IMG/VR virus record: IMGVR_UViG_3300030202_000859
Span: 1 to 21,633 of that record
DNA length: 21,633 nt
Source of the DNA: a virus
Direction: 5' to 3' (one strand)
Under the pieces are notes generated by a model. It saw nothing but the letters and a program-made list of their open reading frames with translations. It ran no database searches and was not told the DNA's origin. Positions within the stretch are counted from its first letter, which is position 1. The number at the start of each line of letters is the position of its first letter. The translations under genes and the position numbers were made by a program. Of the stretch, positions 8,951-15,174 are shown in pieces.

Positions 8951-9159
8951 TCGTCATCATCTAACATAAAGTCTGCCCAATCATATGCTGATTTCTTAAC
9001 ATCATGCATACGACCAACCCCTCGACCTGCAGAGAGTAACCCAGCTAGAGCTTGTCCAGCTAGGTATCTCCTTGTAGTCAGGGGTTTTATTGTTTTTGGG
9101 TTACGTTTACGCTTAGTAAATTTCTTAGCTTCATCCTCTAGACTTAACTGCTTCTTCAT
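8947..9159 (-). CDS. Small basic protein, 70 aa, unknown function
   Basis: The last gene of the leftward block. The N-terminal half is strongly basic (KKFTKRKRNPKTIKPLTTRR, residues 12-31), so nucleic acid binding is possible. The middle is Ala/Gly/Leu-rich (LAGQALAGLLSAGRGVGR) and the tail is acidic (DFMLDDDD). The start lies 29 bases inside the 3' end of the Rmf-like gene and has only a weak GAGAAAG upstream, so translation may be coupled. Its TAG stop shares three bases with the TAA of the opposing virion gene. I recognise no family. Confidence 0.65.
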   Translation of the reverse strand: MKKQLSLEDEAKKFTKRKRNPKTIKPLTTRRYLAGQALAGLLSAGRGVGRMHDVKKSAYDWADFMLDDDD

Positions 9160-9301
9160 TCTTTTTTACTTTCTCTAGATTTTTAAAGTATTCAACATTA
9201 AAACCATACTCCCAGTCCCTATTGTTTTTAGTATTAATAGTGTAGGGATTACCTAACTTACCCTTACGAAAAGCTAACTTACCTTCTTCAAATGGTCTCA
9301 T
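9131..9301 (-). CDS. Rmf/CrpP-like small protein, 56 aa
   Basis: A short gene with a perfect AGGAGG ribosome binding site (9309-9314) 7 bases before its ATG. The ATG overlaps the previous stop as ATGA. The protein shows the spacing pattern of the ribosome modulation factor superfamily: GxxAxxxG (residues 7-14), NPY (18-20) and WxxGF (30-34). Rmf has GxxAxxxG, CPY and WxxGW at similar spacing. Rmf binds ribosomes and makes them dormant, and CrpP-like relatives are common on mobile elements with debated roles. A Lys/Glu-rich tail (residues 40-54) follows. The similarity is read by eye from a short motif, so the family call is provisional. The gene itself is well supported. Confidence 0.78.
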   Translation of the reverse strand: MRPFEEGKLAFRKGKLGNPYTINTKNNRDWEYGFNVEYFKNLEKVKKNEEAVKSRG

Positions 9302-9564
9302 TTATGAACCTCCTTATACTTACTAATTAATCTTTCTAAATACCATGTAGCTTTTTCTAAATCTTCAAGACCATTTTTATACTCAAATCTCCAAAGGTAT
9401 TTAAGTGTATTACCTGCATGATAAGCATACCTAGAATTCATAGTTGAAATCATTGCTTCAATAGCTTCAATACACTCTATACCATTTTGATTATAGTGTA
9501 ATGGTTTACTAACAGGATTAAAATCTACATCACTTTTTAGATTTTTTTGGTTTTTCTTCACCAT
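9298..9564 (-). CDS. DUF3310 protein (family linked to T7 gp1.7), 88 aa
   Basis: The DUF3310 core is clear: PLHYNQNGIECIEAIEAM, then GNTLKYLWRFEYKNGLEDL and KATWYLERLI. This domain is frequent in phages, and from memory it is also found in T7 gp1.7, a nucleotide kinase needed for dideoxythymidine sensitivity. A role in nucleotide metabolism would fit its place after RNR and MazG. Two starts are possible: ATG at 9579 with no Shine-Dalgarno site, or ATG at 9564 preceded by GGGAG at short spacing. I chose 9564. The domain lies downstream of both. The gene begins inside the 3' end of the preceding 71-codon gene. Confidence 0.88.
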   Translation of the reverse strand: MVKKNQKNLKSDVDFNPVSKPLHYNQNGIECIEAIEAMISTMNSRYAYHAGNTLKYLWRFEYKNGLEDLEKATWYLERLISKYKEVHK

Positions 9565-9745
9565 TATCTCCCAATGCATTTTTTAATTCATTTAATTTAC
9601 CTTGATGCACAGCATCTACGCACCTTATGATATGGTTTAATAAACCTAAAGAATTATCTCCAATCTTAACAGTATTAAGTATACCCACTAACTCAGTATT
9701 ATTTTCATCAACTTCATGTTCTTTATTATCAATAGTAACTTTCAT
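9530..9745 (-). CDS. Small acidic/basic-tailed protein, 71 aa, unknown function
   Basis: AGGAG lies 7 bases before the ATG, 11 bases after the RNR stop. The N-terminus (MKVTIDNKEHEVDEN) looks like a beta-hairpin start, the middle is helical (about residues 33-60), and the C-terminus is charged and ends in KPKKSKK. There are no recognisable motifs. Its place between RNR and the DUF3310 gene suggests an accessory role in nucleotide metabolism, but nothing in the sequence shows this directly. Confidence 0.7.
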   Translation of the reverse strand: MKVTIDNKEHEVDENNTELVGILNTVKIGDNSLGLLNHIIRCVDAVHQGKLNELKNALGDNGEEKPKKSKK

Positions 9746-9756
9746 TTTAGTTCTCC

Positions 9757-11661
9757 TTAGGCACTGATGTCTACAATTTCACACACCTCGCCAGTGCAAG
9801 CAAAGGTTTGTGATGACTTAGTTGTGTCTTCAGCTTCAAACTCTGATAGCTTAGACCAGTCAATTTTATTTGGCATAATACTTTTTAATATCTTATAATC
9901 ATTCTTGTTGCAATCCTGATAAGGTGCTTGTTGGTATATATGATCATCGTGTGGTAAAAAAGATACACCACTTATCTCATCAAAGTTTTCCCAAACAAAC
10001 GCCTGTACAGGTATCCATTCTCCTTTCTTAACTGATATTGTAACAGATGGTTTGTGTTCTGTCCAGTGTCTTTGATAAATTAACCACATATTTAATTGCT
10101 CAATAGCAGTCATATCATTTCTTGTTACTGATTTAGGTGGTGCTTGTACAGGAAAACTAAAGATAGTTGTACTGTCTTCCTTTCCAATAGCAGGTTCAGA
10201 TGGTATACCTTGAGCTTTCATAAACTCTGTTAAAGGATCATTGTTATCTGCTCTTACTGTACGTATGTAGTATGGTGAGTGCCTGGCGTGTATTCCAGAT
10301 GCACTATCTACAAGTTGACTCACTGTACCACTAGGTTTAACACAAGTAATAGCGGTAGAAATAGGTATATCTAAACGCTTTGCCCATTCAGCATTTGTTT
10401 TAATAGCAATACTCTTTAGATGCTCTAATGTTTTACTTAAGCCCTTGTTTGCTGAAGTCATGAGAGGGTTGTCCATAATACCTGTAAGGCTCACACCAAG
10501 TAGCCTTTCTTCTTCTGTATTGTTTTGCCATATCTTACGTAGGTATGGAAACTTAGTATAGGTAGACTGAATAGTACCTAGTATAGTAGCAAGTCTAACT
10601 TTATTTGCTAAAGAATCAAGATTATCTGTTGCTCGTATAACCACCTCAGTAAGGTTACAGAATTGATATGGCCTTAGTATTATTTCACTGCAAGGATTAG
10701 TACCAAAGTCATGTTCAATATCTCTTCTACCATTCTTAGCAGCTTGAGCTTTACTTGCCTGTCTATTAAAGATACCACGCTCTCCACTACCTGATGCCTT
10801 TAATGCAGCCCACTCTCTCATCAATGCATCCTCGTCAGGTTTTTCAGTATAGCATACTGAGTTATTAGATAACTGACGTTGCCCATTTAGTTCCCAAAAG
10901 TTTCCATCTTTTGCGTGTCTCATTCTATCATCAGTAAGGTTAGATAGTGATATCATTGCTGACCTACGTACACCACCTACAACTACTACCTCTCCTATCT
11001 TACACATAAGATCATGACACTCAATAGAGTTAAGTTTTCTTCTCTGGGCATTCGTAAAGATACTAACAGTAAAATTAAATAGATCAATTAGTGGAGCAGG
11101 TCCGGATGCCCTGCCACCAAACGTCTTAAGACGAGCACCAGCAGGCCTAACGAGAGTTGTGTCCCACTTGGGTATCTCACCTGCATACAGCAAGGCTATA
11201 ACCTGTCTGAGGGCTTTAGACCACCCTTCCTTACTATCTTTAACGACAATAGTCGTATCACTATCAAATAACTCTGGTACTTCAGGTAGTTTATTTATGT
11301 ATTGACGCTCAACACTGAAGCCTACACCTGTACCACAGAGTAGTATAAACATAGCTTCATCAAAAGATTTGACATCATCTACTGGTAGATAACTACAGTT
11401 GTACATACAAGTATTGTCTCTGTTTGCAGCTGCACCAGCAGTCATAAGAGATCTCATGCTAGGCATAACATCAAGATTAAGTATAGCTTCTTCTAATTGT
11501 TTAGTAACTTTTGAATTAGAAGATAGTGGCTTTACTACATTATCTATATACCTACTTACTGTTTCAGGCCAGCTTTCCCTACGGTTTTCTTCTTCTACCC
11601 ACCTTGCATATCTTGATGTGTGAATGAATGATTGGTAGTCTGTTGGTAACATATTACTCAT
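9757..11661 (-). CDS. nrdJ: Adenosylcobalamin-dependent (class II) monomeric ribonucleoside-triphosphate reductase, 634 aa
   Basis: Reduces ribonucleotides to deoxyribonucleotides using a thiyl radical generated from B12. All expected residues of the Lactobacillus leichmannii-type enzyme are visible. The NPCSEI loop holds Asn322, the radical-bearing Cys324 and Glu326. Cys335 (FCNLTE) lies 11 residues later, and Cys89 (NCSYLP) is its likely redox partner. The C-terminal CTGEVC (Cys622/Cys627) is the swinging thiol pair. The protein is shorter than the bacterial enzyme (about 740 residues) but looks complete. An AAAGGA site sits 8 bases before the ATG, which overlaps the previous stop as TAATG. 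In phages such enzymes supply dNTPs for rapid replication. Activity would require adenosylcobalamin from the host. Confidence 0.96.
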   Translation of the reverse strand: MSNMLPTDYQSFIHTSRYARWVEEENRRESWPETVSRYIDNVVKPLSSNSKVTKQLEEAILNLDVMPSMRSLMTAGAAANRDNTCMYNCSYLPVDDVKSFDEAMFILLCGTGVGFSVERQYINKLPEVPELFDSDTTIVVKDSKEGWSKALRQVIALLYAGEIPKWDTTLVRPAGARLKTFGGRASGPAPLIDLFNFTVSIFTNAQRRKLNSIECHDLMCKIGEVVVVGGVRRSAMISLSNLTDDRMRHAKDGNFWELNGQRQLSNNSVCYTEKPDEDALMREWAALKASGSGERGIFNRQASKAQAAKNGRRDIEHDFGTNPCSEIILRPYQFCNLTEVVIRATDNLDSLANKVRLATILGTIQSTYTKFPYLRKIWQNNTEEERLLGVSLTGIMDNPLMTSANKGLSKTLEHLKSIAIKTNAEWAKRLDIPISTAITCVKPSGTVSQLVDSASGIHARHSPYYIRTVRADNNDPLTEFMKAQGIPSEPAIGKEDSTTIFSFPVQAPPKSVTRNDMTAIEQLNMWLIYQRHWTEHKPSVTISVKKGEWIPVQAFVWENFDEISGVSFLPHDDHIYQQAPYQDCNKNDYKILKSIMPNKIDWSKLSEFEAEDTTKSSQTFACTGEVCEIVDISA

Positions 11662-12227
11662 TAATTAATTCCTTTCTTAAGTTCTAAATATTTTTTAATA
11701 CTATCGGGCCTTACCAATTTGTGAAATCCATAGAATCCAGTTTTTGTTCCTCTTCTTCGCAAACTTGGGCTAAGAATTAAATCTAATGATTGATACTCAT
11801 TAAGCACATCAGTAGTTGCTAGTCCACAAATATAGAATACTTTATCAGATTGTTTGACAACAATAATTTCAGGTTTGTATGATCTACGAAAGATCACTGG
11901 GAATTTACCTTTTTCAACAGTTTTTACTCCACAGTCGTACCCAATTTTTTTTAAGTCTGGGACATGATAATTGGTAGAAGATCCCACTGAAAAATCAATG
12001 AACTCAGTATCAAGAAATTGTTCTACGGCAGACTCTCCTAAAAAACCAGTGGCCCATCTTTTTTCTTCCATACCAGAGTCAACAATGTGATGACTCTCAT
12101 TCATTTTTTCTTGTACAACTTTTTTTACAAAAGTTTTAACTGTTTTAACTTTAGTGTCGTTTAAAATTATCCTAACAAAAGTAGAGCTATACTTTCTGAC
12201 ACAATCATCATAATTAAAATTTTCCAT
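11661..12227 (-). CDS. Uncharacterised protein with a possible PD-(D/E)XK nuclease core, 188 aa
   Basis: No certain family. Residues 61-102 resemble a nuclease fold of the restriction-enzyme type. There is a helix with Glu65 (GFLGESAVEQFL), then VPD with Asp91, then a strand with CGVKTV holding Lys102. If so, the usual acidic residue two before the Lys is replaced by Gly100, and Asp98 may substitute. The first 50 residues are helical and Lys-rich. The tail is basic (SLRRRGTKTG). A GGGAAAAG stretch upstream is a modest ribosome binding site. The gene sits between MazG and RNR with a one-base stop/start overlap to RNR. The nuclease reading is tentative. Confidence 0.7.
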   Translation of the reverse strand: MENFNYDDCVRKYSSTFVRIILNDTKVKTVKTFVKKVVQEKMNESHHIVDSGMEEKRWATGFLGESAVEQFLDTEFIDFSVGSSTNYHVPDLKKIGYDCGVKTVEKGKFPVIFRRSYKPEIIVVKQSDKVFYICGLATTDVLNEYQSLDLILSPSLRRRGTKTGFYGFHKLVRPDSIKKYLELKKGIN

Positions 12228-12296
12228 TTAATCTTTTCCCTTTAATAAGATTTTATTAGGTTCATACATAAATAATTTTTATCTTTATATCATTAC
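12228..12296 (-). other. 69-base AT-rich gap without a recognised signal
   Basis: One of the few real gaps in the leftward block, between the mazG stop and the 188-codon gene. It contains an AT-only inverted repeat (12243-12258, six-base arms and a four-base loop) that is too weak to call a terminator. A degenerate -10-like stretch has no -35 partner. Confidence 0.4.
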
Positions 12297-12635
12297 TCAT
12301 CTGTAATCTCCACTTCCTTTTATTACGTTACGTGCCATACGGCTGTTTAATTTATTAAGATTGTTCTGTGCTACATCTTCCATGTTTATATTTAAATCAT
12401 TACACATAGCAGCAATGTACCATAGCACATCACCTAACTCATCTGCTATTTTTTGCTTAGTCTCAGGTGAAAAGTAACCACCCTTATCTCTCAGGACTTT
12501 CTTAACCTTACCTGCTACTTCTCCTGCTTCACTAAATAAACCTAGTGCTGGATAAATAACAAGATCTACATCGTCATATATTGCAGTCTTACTTGATTGC
12601 TTTTGATAGTTATTAAAACTATTATCTTTGAACAT
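12297..12635 (-). CDS. mazG: MazG-family nucleotide pyrophosphohydrolase, 112 aa
   Basis: Hydrolyses nucleoside triphosphates to monophosphate and pyrophosphate. In phages it is thought to clean the dNTP pool or lower host ppGpp. The single MazG domain shows the metal-binding helices with the ExxE...ExxD signature: Glu36 and Glu39 in LFSEAGEVAGK, then Glu66 and Asp69 in DELGDVLWYI. The length is typical of the short dimeric or tetrameric phage forms. GAGG lies 9 bases upstream of the ATG, inside the end of the 56-codon gene that it overlaps by 14 bases. It lies in the same transcription unit as RNR. Confidence 0.95.
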   Translation of the reverse strand: MFKDNSFNNYQKQSSKTAIYDDVDLVIYPALGLFSEAGEVAGKVKKVLRDKGGYFSPETKQKIADELGDVLWYIAAMCNDLNINMEDVAQNNLNKLNSRMARNVIKGSGDYR

Positions 12636-12792
12636 TTTTTATTACCTCACATTCTTTAATTTCTAAGTCATCTATATCATATAGACAGTCACTTACTACT
12701 TGCTTAATAACATTTGCGTTATTAACCTCACCTACTTCCAGGAAGTTTGCATCGGGATCTACCGATATTTTTATAATTATTTCATAGTCCAT
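12622..12792 (-). CDS. Small acidic protein upstream of mazG, 56 aa
   Basis: A short frame from ATG 12792 to TAA 12622 encoding an acidic protein that begins MDYEIIIKIS and alternates beta-like and helical stretches (VSDCLYDIDDLEIKECEV). It fills the space between the metallophosphatase and mazG genes and ends 14 bases inside mazG. A GGTGG stretch about 7 bases upstream is a possible ribosome binding site. However, the promoter-like site just upstream would leave a leader of only some 7 bases, so it may be translated mainly from longer transcripts. No family is recognised. It is probably a real gene because the frame is open, well placed and overlap-coupled. Confidence 0.65.
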   Translation of the reverse strand: MDYEIIIKISVDPDANFLEVGEVNNANVIKQVVSDCLYDIDDLEIKECEVIKNVQR

Positions 12793-12805
12793 TTTGAAAC
12801 CACCA

Positions 12806-12833
12806 GTTATACTTTTTATTACTCATTTGTCAA
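12806..12833 (-). promoter_or_regulatory. Internal sigma70-like promoter on the leftward strand
   Basis: Read leftwards, TTGACA (12833-12828) is followed after 16 bases by TATAAC (12811-12806). These are the same two hexamers as the promoter at 91-119, with a spacer one base shorter. It lies in a non-coding gap just after the metallophosphatase stop. It would start near 12799 and serve the 56-codon gene, mazG, the 188-codon gene, RNR and the genes beyond. This would give nucleotide metabolism genes a second entry point. Confidence 0.62.
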
Positions 12834-12835
12834 GC

Positions 12836-13609
12836 CTATCCGTAATAAGATTTAAGTCTTTCAAGACTAACAAACTCTGGATCATAATAACCCTGATCAA
12901 TACTTCTTTTTATTACTACACCTTTCCACCAATCTTTATTAGCTTGACCTGCCCAAGACTCTTCAGCACCTTTAAAACATCCGGCAACTAGACCTATATT
13001 AGGGCTAGGATAAGAGTCATCTTTAAAAAATATAGATCGTTTATGACTGTGACCAACAGTAGTAGAGTGATGTCTTTTATTTAACATAGTATATGCATGA
13101 TGCATACCAGACATAGCAGTACCAAAGTTACCACTCGCAATGTAATGAGCATAAGATATACCATCTTTAGTAAAGATACTTGGAGCAGAGTTTTCATACT
13201 CATAGTACTCATCAAAATAGTAGTCTGTTTGTAAATGTTTAAAACTTATACCATACTTTGTACCCTCAAGTCTTGGATCAAGAGAGATAGCTTTCTTAAT
13301 TCTATTCTCATGATTACCTTCAAGCCCGTAGTACTTAGGTCTCTTACGTTTCATTTGTTTAAATTTTATTCTCAATCTATCCTGTGCATCATTATAATGA
13401 TTAATATCTTTTTCATAGTTCTGAGATACAATAGCTTGTGGGTATCTAGTGTCATAACTATTTAAAGATTTCATATCTGCACCATCACCAAGATCAACTA
13501 CATAATCAGGTCTGATATCATATATAAGTTGTCCAAGTAGATCAAATCTTTCATTAGATATTTCAGGATCTACATGGGCACAGGTAAATACTATTGCGGT
13601 ATTAGGCAT
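12836..13609 (-). CDS. Calcineurin-like metallophosphatase, 257 aa
   Basis: Predicted dimetal phosphoesterase. The motifs are GDGAD (Asp42 and Asp45), GNHE (Asn99, His100), YAHY (His155) and GHSH (His187, His189). The first motif, normally DxH, here reads C-A-H (Cys10, His12), so one canonical metal ligand is replaced by Cys. Relatives in other phages, as I remember them, keep PDAH here. The start at 13609 is preferred over ATG 13624 because GGAG (13619-13622) lies 9 bases upstream of it and nothing lies upstream of the longer start. The start overlaps the previous gene's stop (ATGCCTAA). The substrate is unknown. Marine podoviruses often carry such an enzyme beside replication genes. Confidence 0.9.
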   Translation of the reverse strand: MPNTAIVFTCAHVDPEISNERFDLLGQLIYDIRPDYVVDLGDGADMKSLNSYDTRYPQAIVSQNYEKDINHYNDAQDRLRIKFKQMKRKRPKYYGLEGNHENRIKKAISLDPRLEGTKYGISFKHLQTDYYFDEYYEYENSAPSIFTKDGISYAHYIASGNFGTAMSGMHHAYTMLNKRHHSTTVGHSHKRSIFFKDDSYPSPNIGLVAGCFKGAEESWAGQANKDWWKGVVIKRSIDQGYYDPEFVSLERLKSYYG

Positions 13610-13850
13610 CGTAAAGTTCTCCATAATTTATTTTTACTTGAAGTGGTTCAATATTAGTATTGAAATACTTTTTCATTTCATTAGCTTCATTTAAACTGTA
13701 GAACCAATAAGGGTGAATAATTATCTCACCATCAACTTCTACTTTACATTCATGAAACCACTTAACTCCTTCTGGGTAATCATTATCTGGTAAATCTTTA
13801 ACTGAGATTGGTCCCTCAACTATACCCCATATTTTTATATCCTTTATCAT
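13602..13850 (-). CDS. Hypothetical protein, 82 aa
   Basis: Starts two bases after the endonuclease stop, with GGAG of the ribosome binding site lying in the endonuclease's last codons. The protein is acidic and Tyr/Trp-rich (IKIWGIVEGP, then HPYWFYSLNEANEMKKYF), with an N-terminal beta-rich half and one helix near residues 52-62. There are no motifs I recognise. Its 3' end overlaps the metallophosphatase start by eight bases and contains that gene's ribosome binding site, so the two are probably translationally coupled. Confidence 0.75.
   Translation of the reverse strand: MIKDIKIWGIVEGPISVKDLPDNDYPEGVKWFHECKVEVDGEIIIHPYWFYSLNEANEMKKYFNTNIEPLQVKINYGELYDA
13619..13622 (-). promoter_or_regulatory. 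Ribosome binding site that sets the metallophosphatase start
   Basis: GGAG, read leftwards, 9 bases before ATG 13609. It lies inside the codons that would follow the alternative ATG at 13624, which argues against that longer start. Confidence 0.7.
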
Positions 13851-13851
13851 A

Positions 13852-14199
13852 TCACTCCTTCTTCCAGTTTCTTAATAGTTCCATGTAGTGGTCTAGTTCT
13901 GTGATAACAATCCAAGGATTTCTATCTGAACGATAAAATACTATAGGATCTCCTTTGCCATGGTTAGTAGCTTGATCTAAGTATCCATACACAGTTTTTA
14001 AACCTGTCTTTCTACGTTTAACTTCTATAGTAATAGGTAACTTCTTCCTAGCTGCTGGGCTAAGTTGAATATCCTCACCTGTATCTCCCATAGTTGTACT
14101 TCTAATATCATCAGGTTCAAACTCAGGAAAAGTTTCTAATAACTTATCTCTTATTTCATTTTGACCTACTCTACCTTTTGCTTTTGCTGCTCTAGTCAT
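13852..14199 (-). CDS. PD-(D/E)XK endonuclease, resolvase-like (T7 endonuclease I role), 115 aa
   Basis: A small single-domain nuclease. The catalytic pattern is visible: Glu15 on the first helix (GQNEIRD), Asp43 (GED), Glu59-Val-Lys61 on a strand (ITIEVKRRK), and a following helix with Gln76. Size and order suit a Holliday-junction resolvase or T7 gp3-like endonuclease that resolves branched replication products and breaks host DNA. Its ATG overlaps the exonuclease stop as ATGA, and the exonuclease is immediately upstream, matching the paired nuclease layout of T7-like phages. The exact family (T7 endonuclease I, archaeal Hjc-like or VRR-type) cannot be told by eye. Confidence 0.87.
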   Translation of the reverse strand: MTRAAKAKGRVGQNEIRDKLLETFPEFEPDDIRSTTMGDTGEDIQLSPAARKKLPITIEVKRRKTGLKTVYGYLDQATNHGKGDPIVFYRSDRNPWIVITELDHYMELLRNWKKE

Positions 14200-15062
14200 G
14201 ATATAACCTCAGGTACTTTAGGTTCTTTTTCTATGTGAACTAAATTTTCTATGCCATAAGAGTATCTAAAAGTTCTCATCTCAGGCCAACAAAGTTTCTT
14301 ATACTCACAGTAACTACAGGGCATAGACAACTTGGTATTAGGGCTTGTCTTACTAAATGGTATTGGTTGAATACGTTCTTTAGGAATCTTCTTCGATACC
14401 ATATCTTTTGCATCAAGCATTTCTTTTTCTTTAGTTTTTAGTTCTTCTGTAAAGTCATATACATCTAAACATATATGACCATTTTGTTTATCCAAAGCTA
14501 AGAAAGCACCATGTGTTTTATTTGTAACAAGTGGATCATCTTTACCTGCATACACATATGAACTAAGCTGAGAGATATAACCAAAGGGATCATCATCTCT
14601 TAGTGTACCATTCTTAAACTTCTTAAACGCATAGGTACTACAAGACTTAACATCAACAGTCATACCATCTATGACTGCATCTCTGTGTCCTTTAATACCA
14701 TGCACATCAAGTTTACTCTGTTCACCAGAGACATAGTGACCTGATGCTGCAGCTAAACTTAATAGTAATTCTTCAATCATATCACCATAAAAAAACTTTA
14801 ATAAAGTATTTGGTGTTAAAGGATCACCTTCTCCTGGTTTATTAACCTTATACCATAGCTTACGTTTACAAGGCATACCTATAGAAGATAAAGATAGATA
14901 GCCTCTTGGTTCTTGTGGTTCACTAAACCTTTGATTGGCTACGAGAGATATACTTTTACCTAGTGAAGCACCTAATATACCTGTCCAACCACCCTTACCT
15001 TTAACAACTTTATAGATGTCATCAATAAGAGTATCAATCTGTTTCACTGATTTTACTTCCAT
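14196..15062 (-). CDS. Cas4/RecB-like PD-(D/E)XK exonuclease with iron-sulfur cysteines, 288 aa
   Basis: Predicted exonuclease acting in the place of T7 gp6. Numbered from ATG 15062, one Cys (Cys65, GMPCKRKLW) precedes the core. The core has GHRDAVIDG (Asp128), VDVKS (Asp137, Lys139) and QLSSY (Gln165, Tyr169). It ends in PCSYC...LC (Cys249, Cys252, Cys258). This C-n-C-2-C-5-C layout is the iron-sulfur clamp of Cas4 and AddB nucleases. An in-frame TTG at 15110 would add 16 residues, but that stretch overlaps the small basic gene in another frame, so ATG 15062 is preferred although its ribosome binding site is weak. It probably degrades host DNA and processes recombination ends. Confidence 0.9.
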   Translation of the reverse strand: MEVKSVKQIDTLIDDIYKVVKGKGGWTGILGASLGKSISLVANQRFSEPQEPRGYLSLSSIGMPCKRKLWYKVNKPGEGDPLTPNTLLKFFYGDMIEELLLSLAAASGHYVSGEQSKLDVHGIKGHRDAVIDGMTVDVKSCSTYAFKKFKNGTLRDDDPFGYISQLSSYVYAGKDDPLVTNKTHGAFLALDKQNGHICLDVYDFTEELKTKEKEMLDAKDMVSKKIPKERIQPIPFSKTSPNTKLSMPCSYCEYKKLCWPEMRTFRYSYGIENLVHIEKEPKVPEVIS

Positions 15063-15171
15063 CTTTTCTATGTTTCCTTTTTCTAAATAACTTCTTTGTT
15101 TTGTCGGCAATAACCCTGAGTCGGTACTTAGGGGTACGTACTTCTTTTGCCACAGGGTTACGCCTTTTCAT
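15034..15171 (-). CDS. Very basic 45-aa protein hidden between SSB and exonuclease genes
   Basis: The ATG lies three bases after the SSB stop, and the frame ends with TGA 29 bases inside the exonuclease gene. The product is extremely basic. It begins MKRRNPVAKEVRTPKYRLRV and has a Lys/Arg run near residues 25-36 (KKLFRKRKHRK). The opening RNPVAK followed by a Lys/Arg-rich body matches a set of short phage proteins I remember from many tailed phages, whose function is unknown. There is no clear Shine-Dalgarno sequence, so translation probably depends on coupling to SSB termination. RNA or DNA binding is inferred from charge only. Confidence 0.7.
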   Translation of the reverse strand: MKRRNPVAKEVRTPKYRLRVIADKTKKLFRKRKHRKDGSKISETD

Positions 15172-15174
15172 AGC

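Noticed and set aside
12243-12258. Inverted repeat TAATAA-GATT-TTATTA as a terminator
   Set aside because: The arms are pure A/T, there is no G-C pairing and no clear following T-tract. In DNA this AT-rich such repeats arise by chance.
12228-12296. A promoter ahead of the 188-codon gene (TATGAA-like -10)
   Set aside because: There is no acceptable -35 hexamer at 16-18 bases and the -10 is poor. RNR and this gene can be served by the promoter at 12806-12833.
12782-12826. A 14-codon frame starting MSNKKYNWWF on the leftward strand
   Set aside because: It lies within the promoter-like element (spacer and -10 box), has no ribosome binding site and is very short. The promoter reading explains the bases better.
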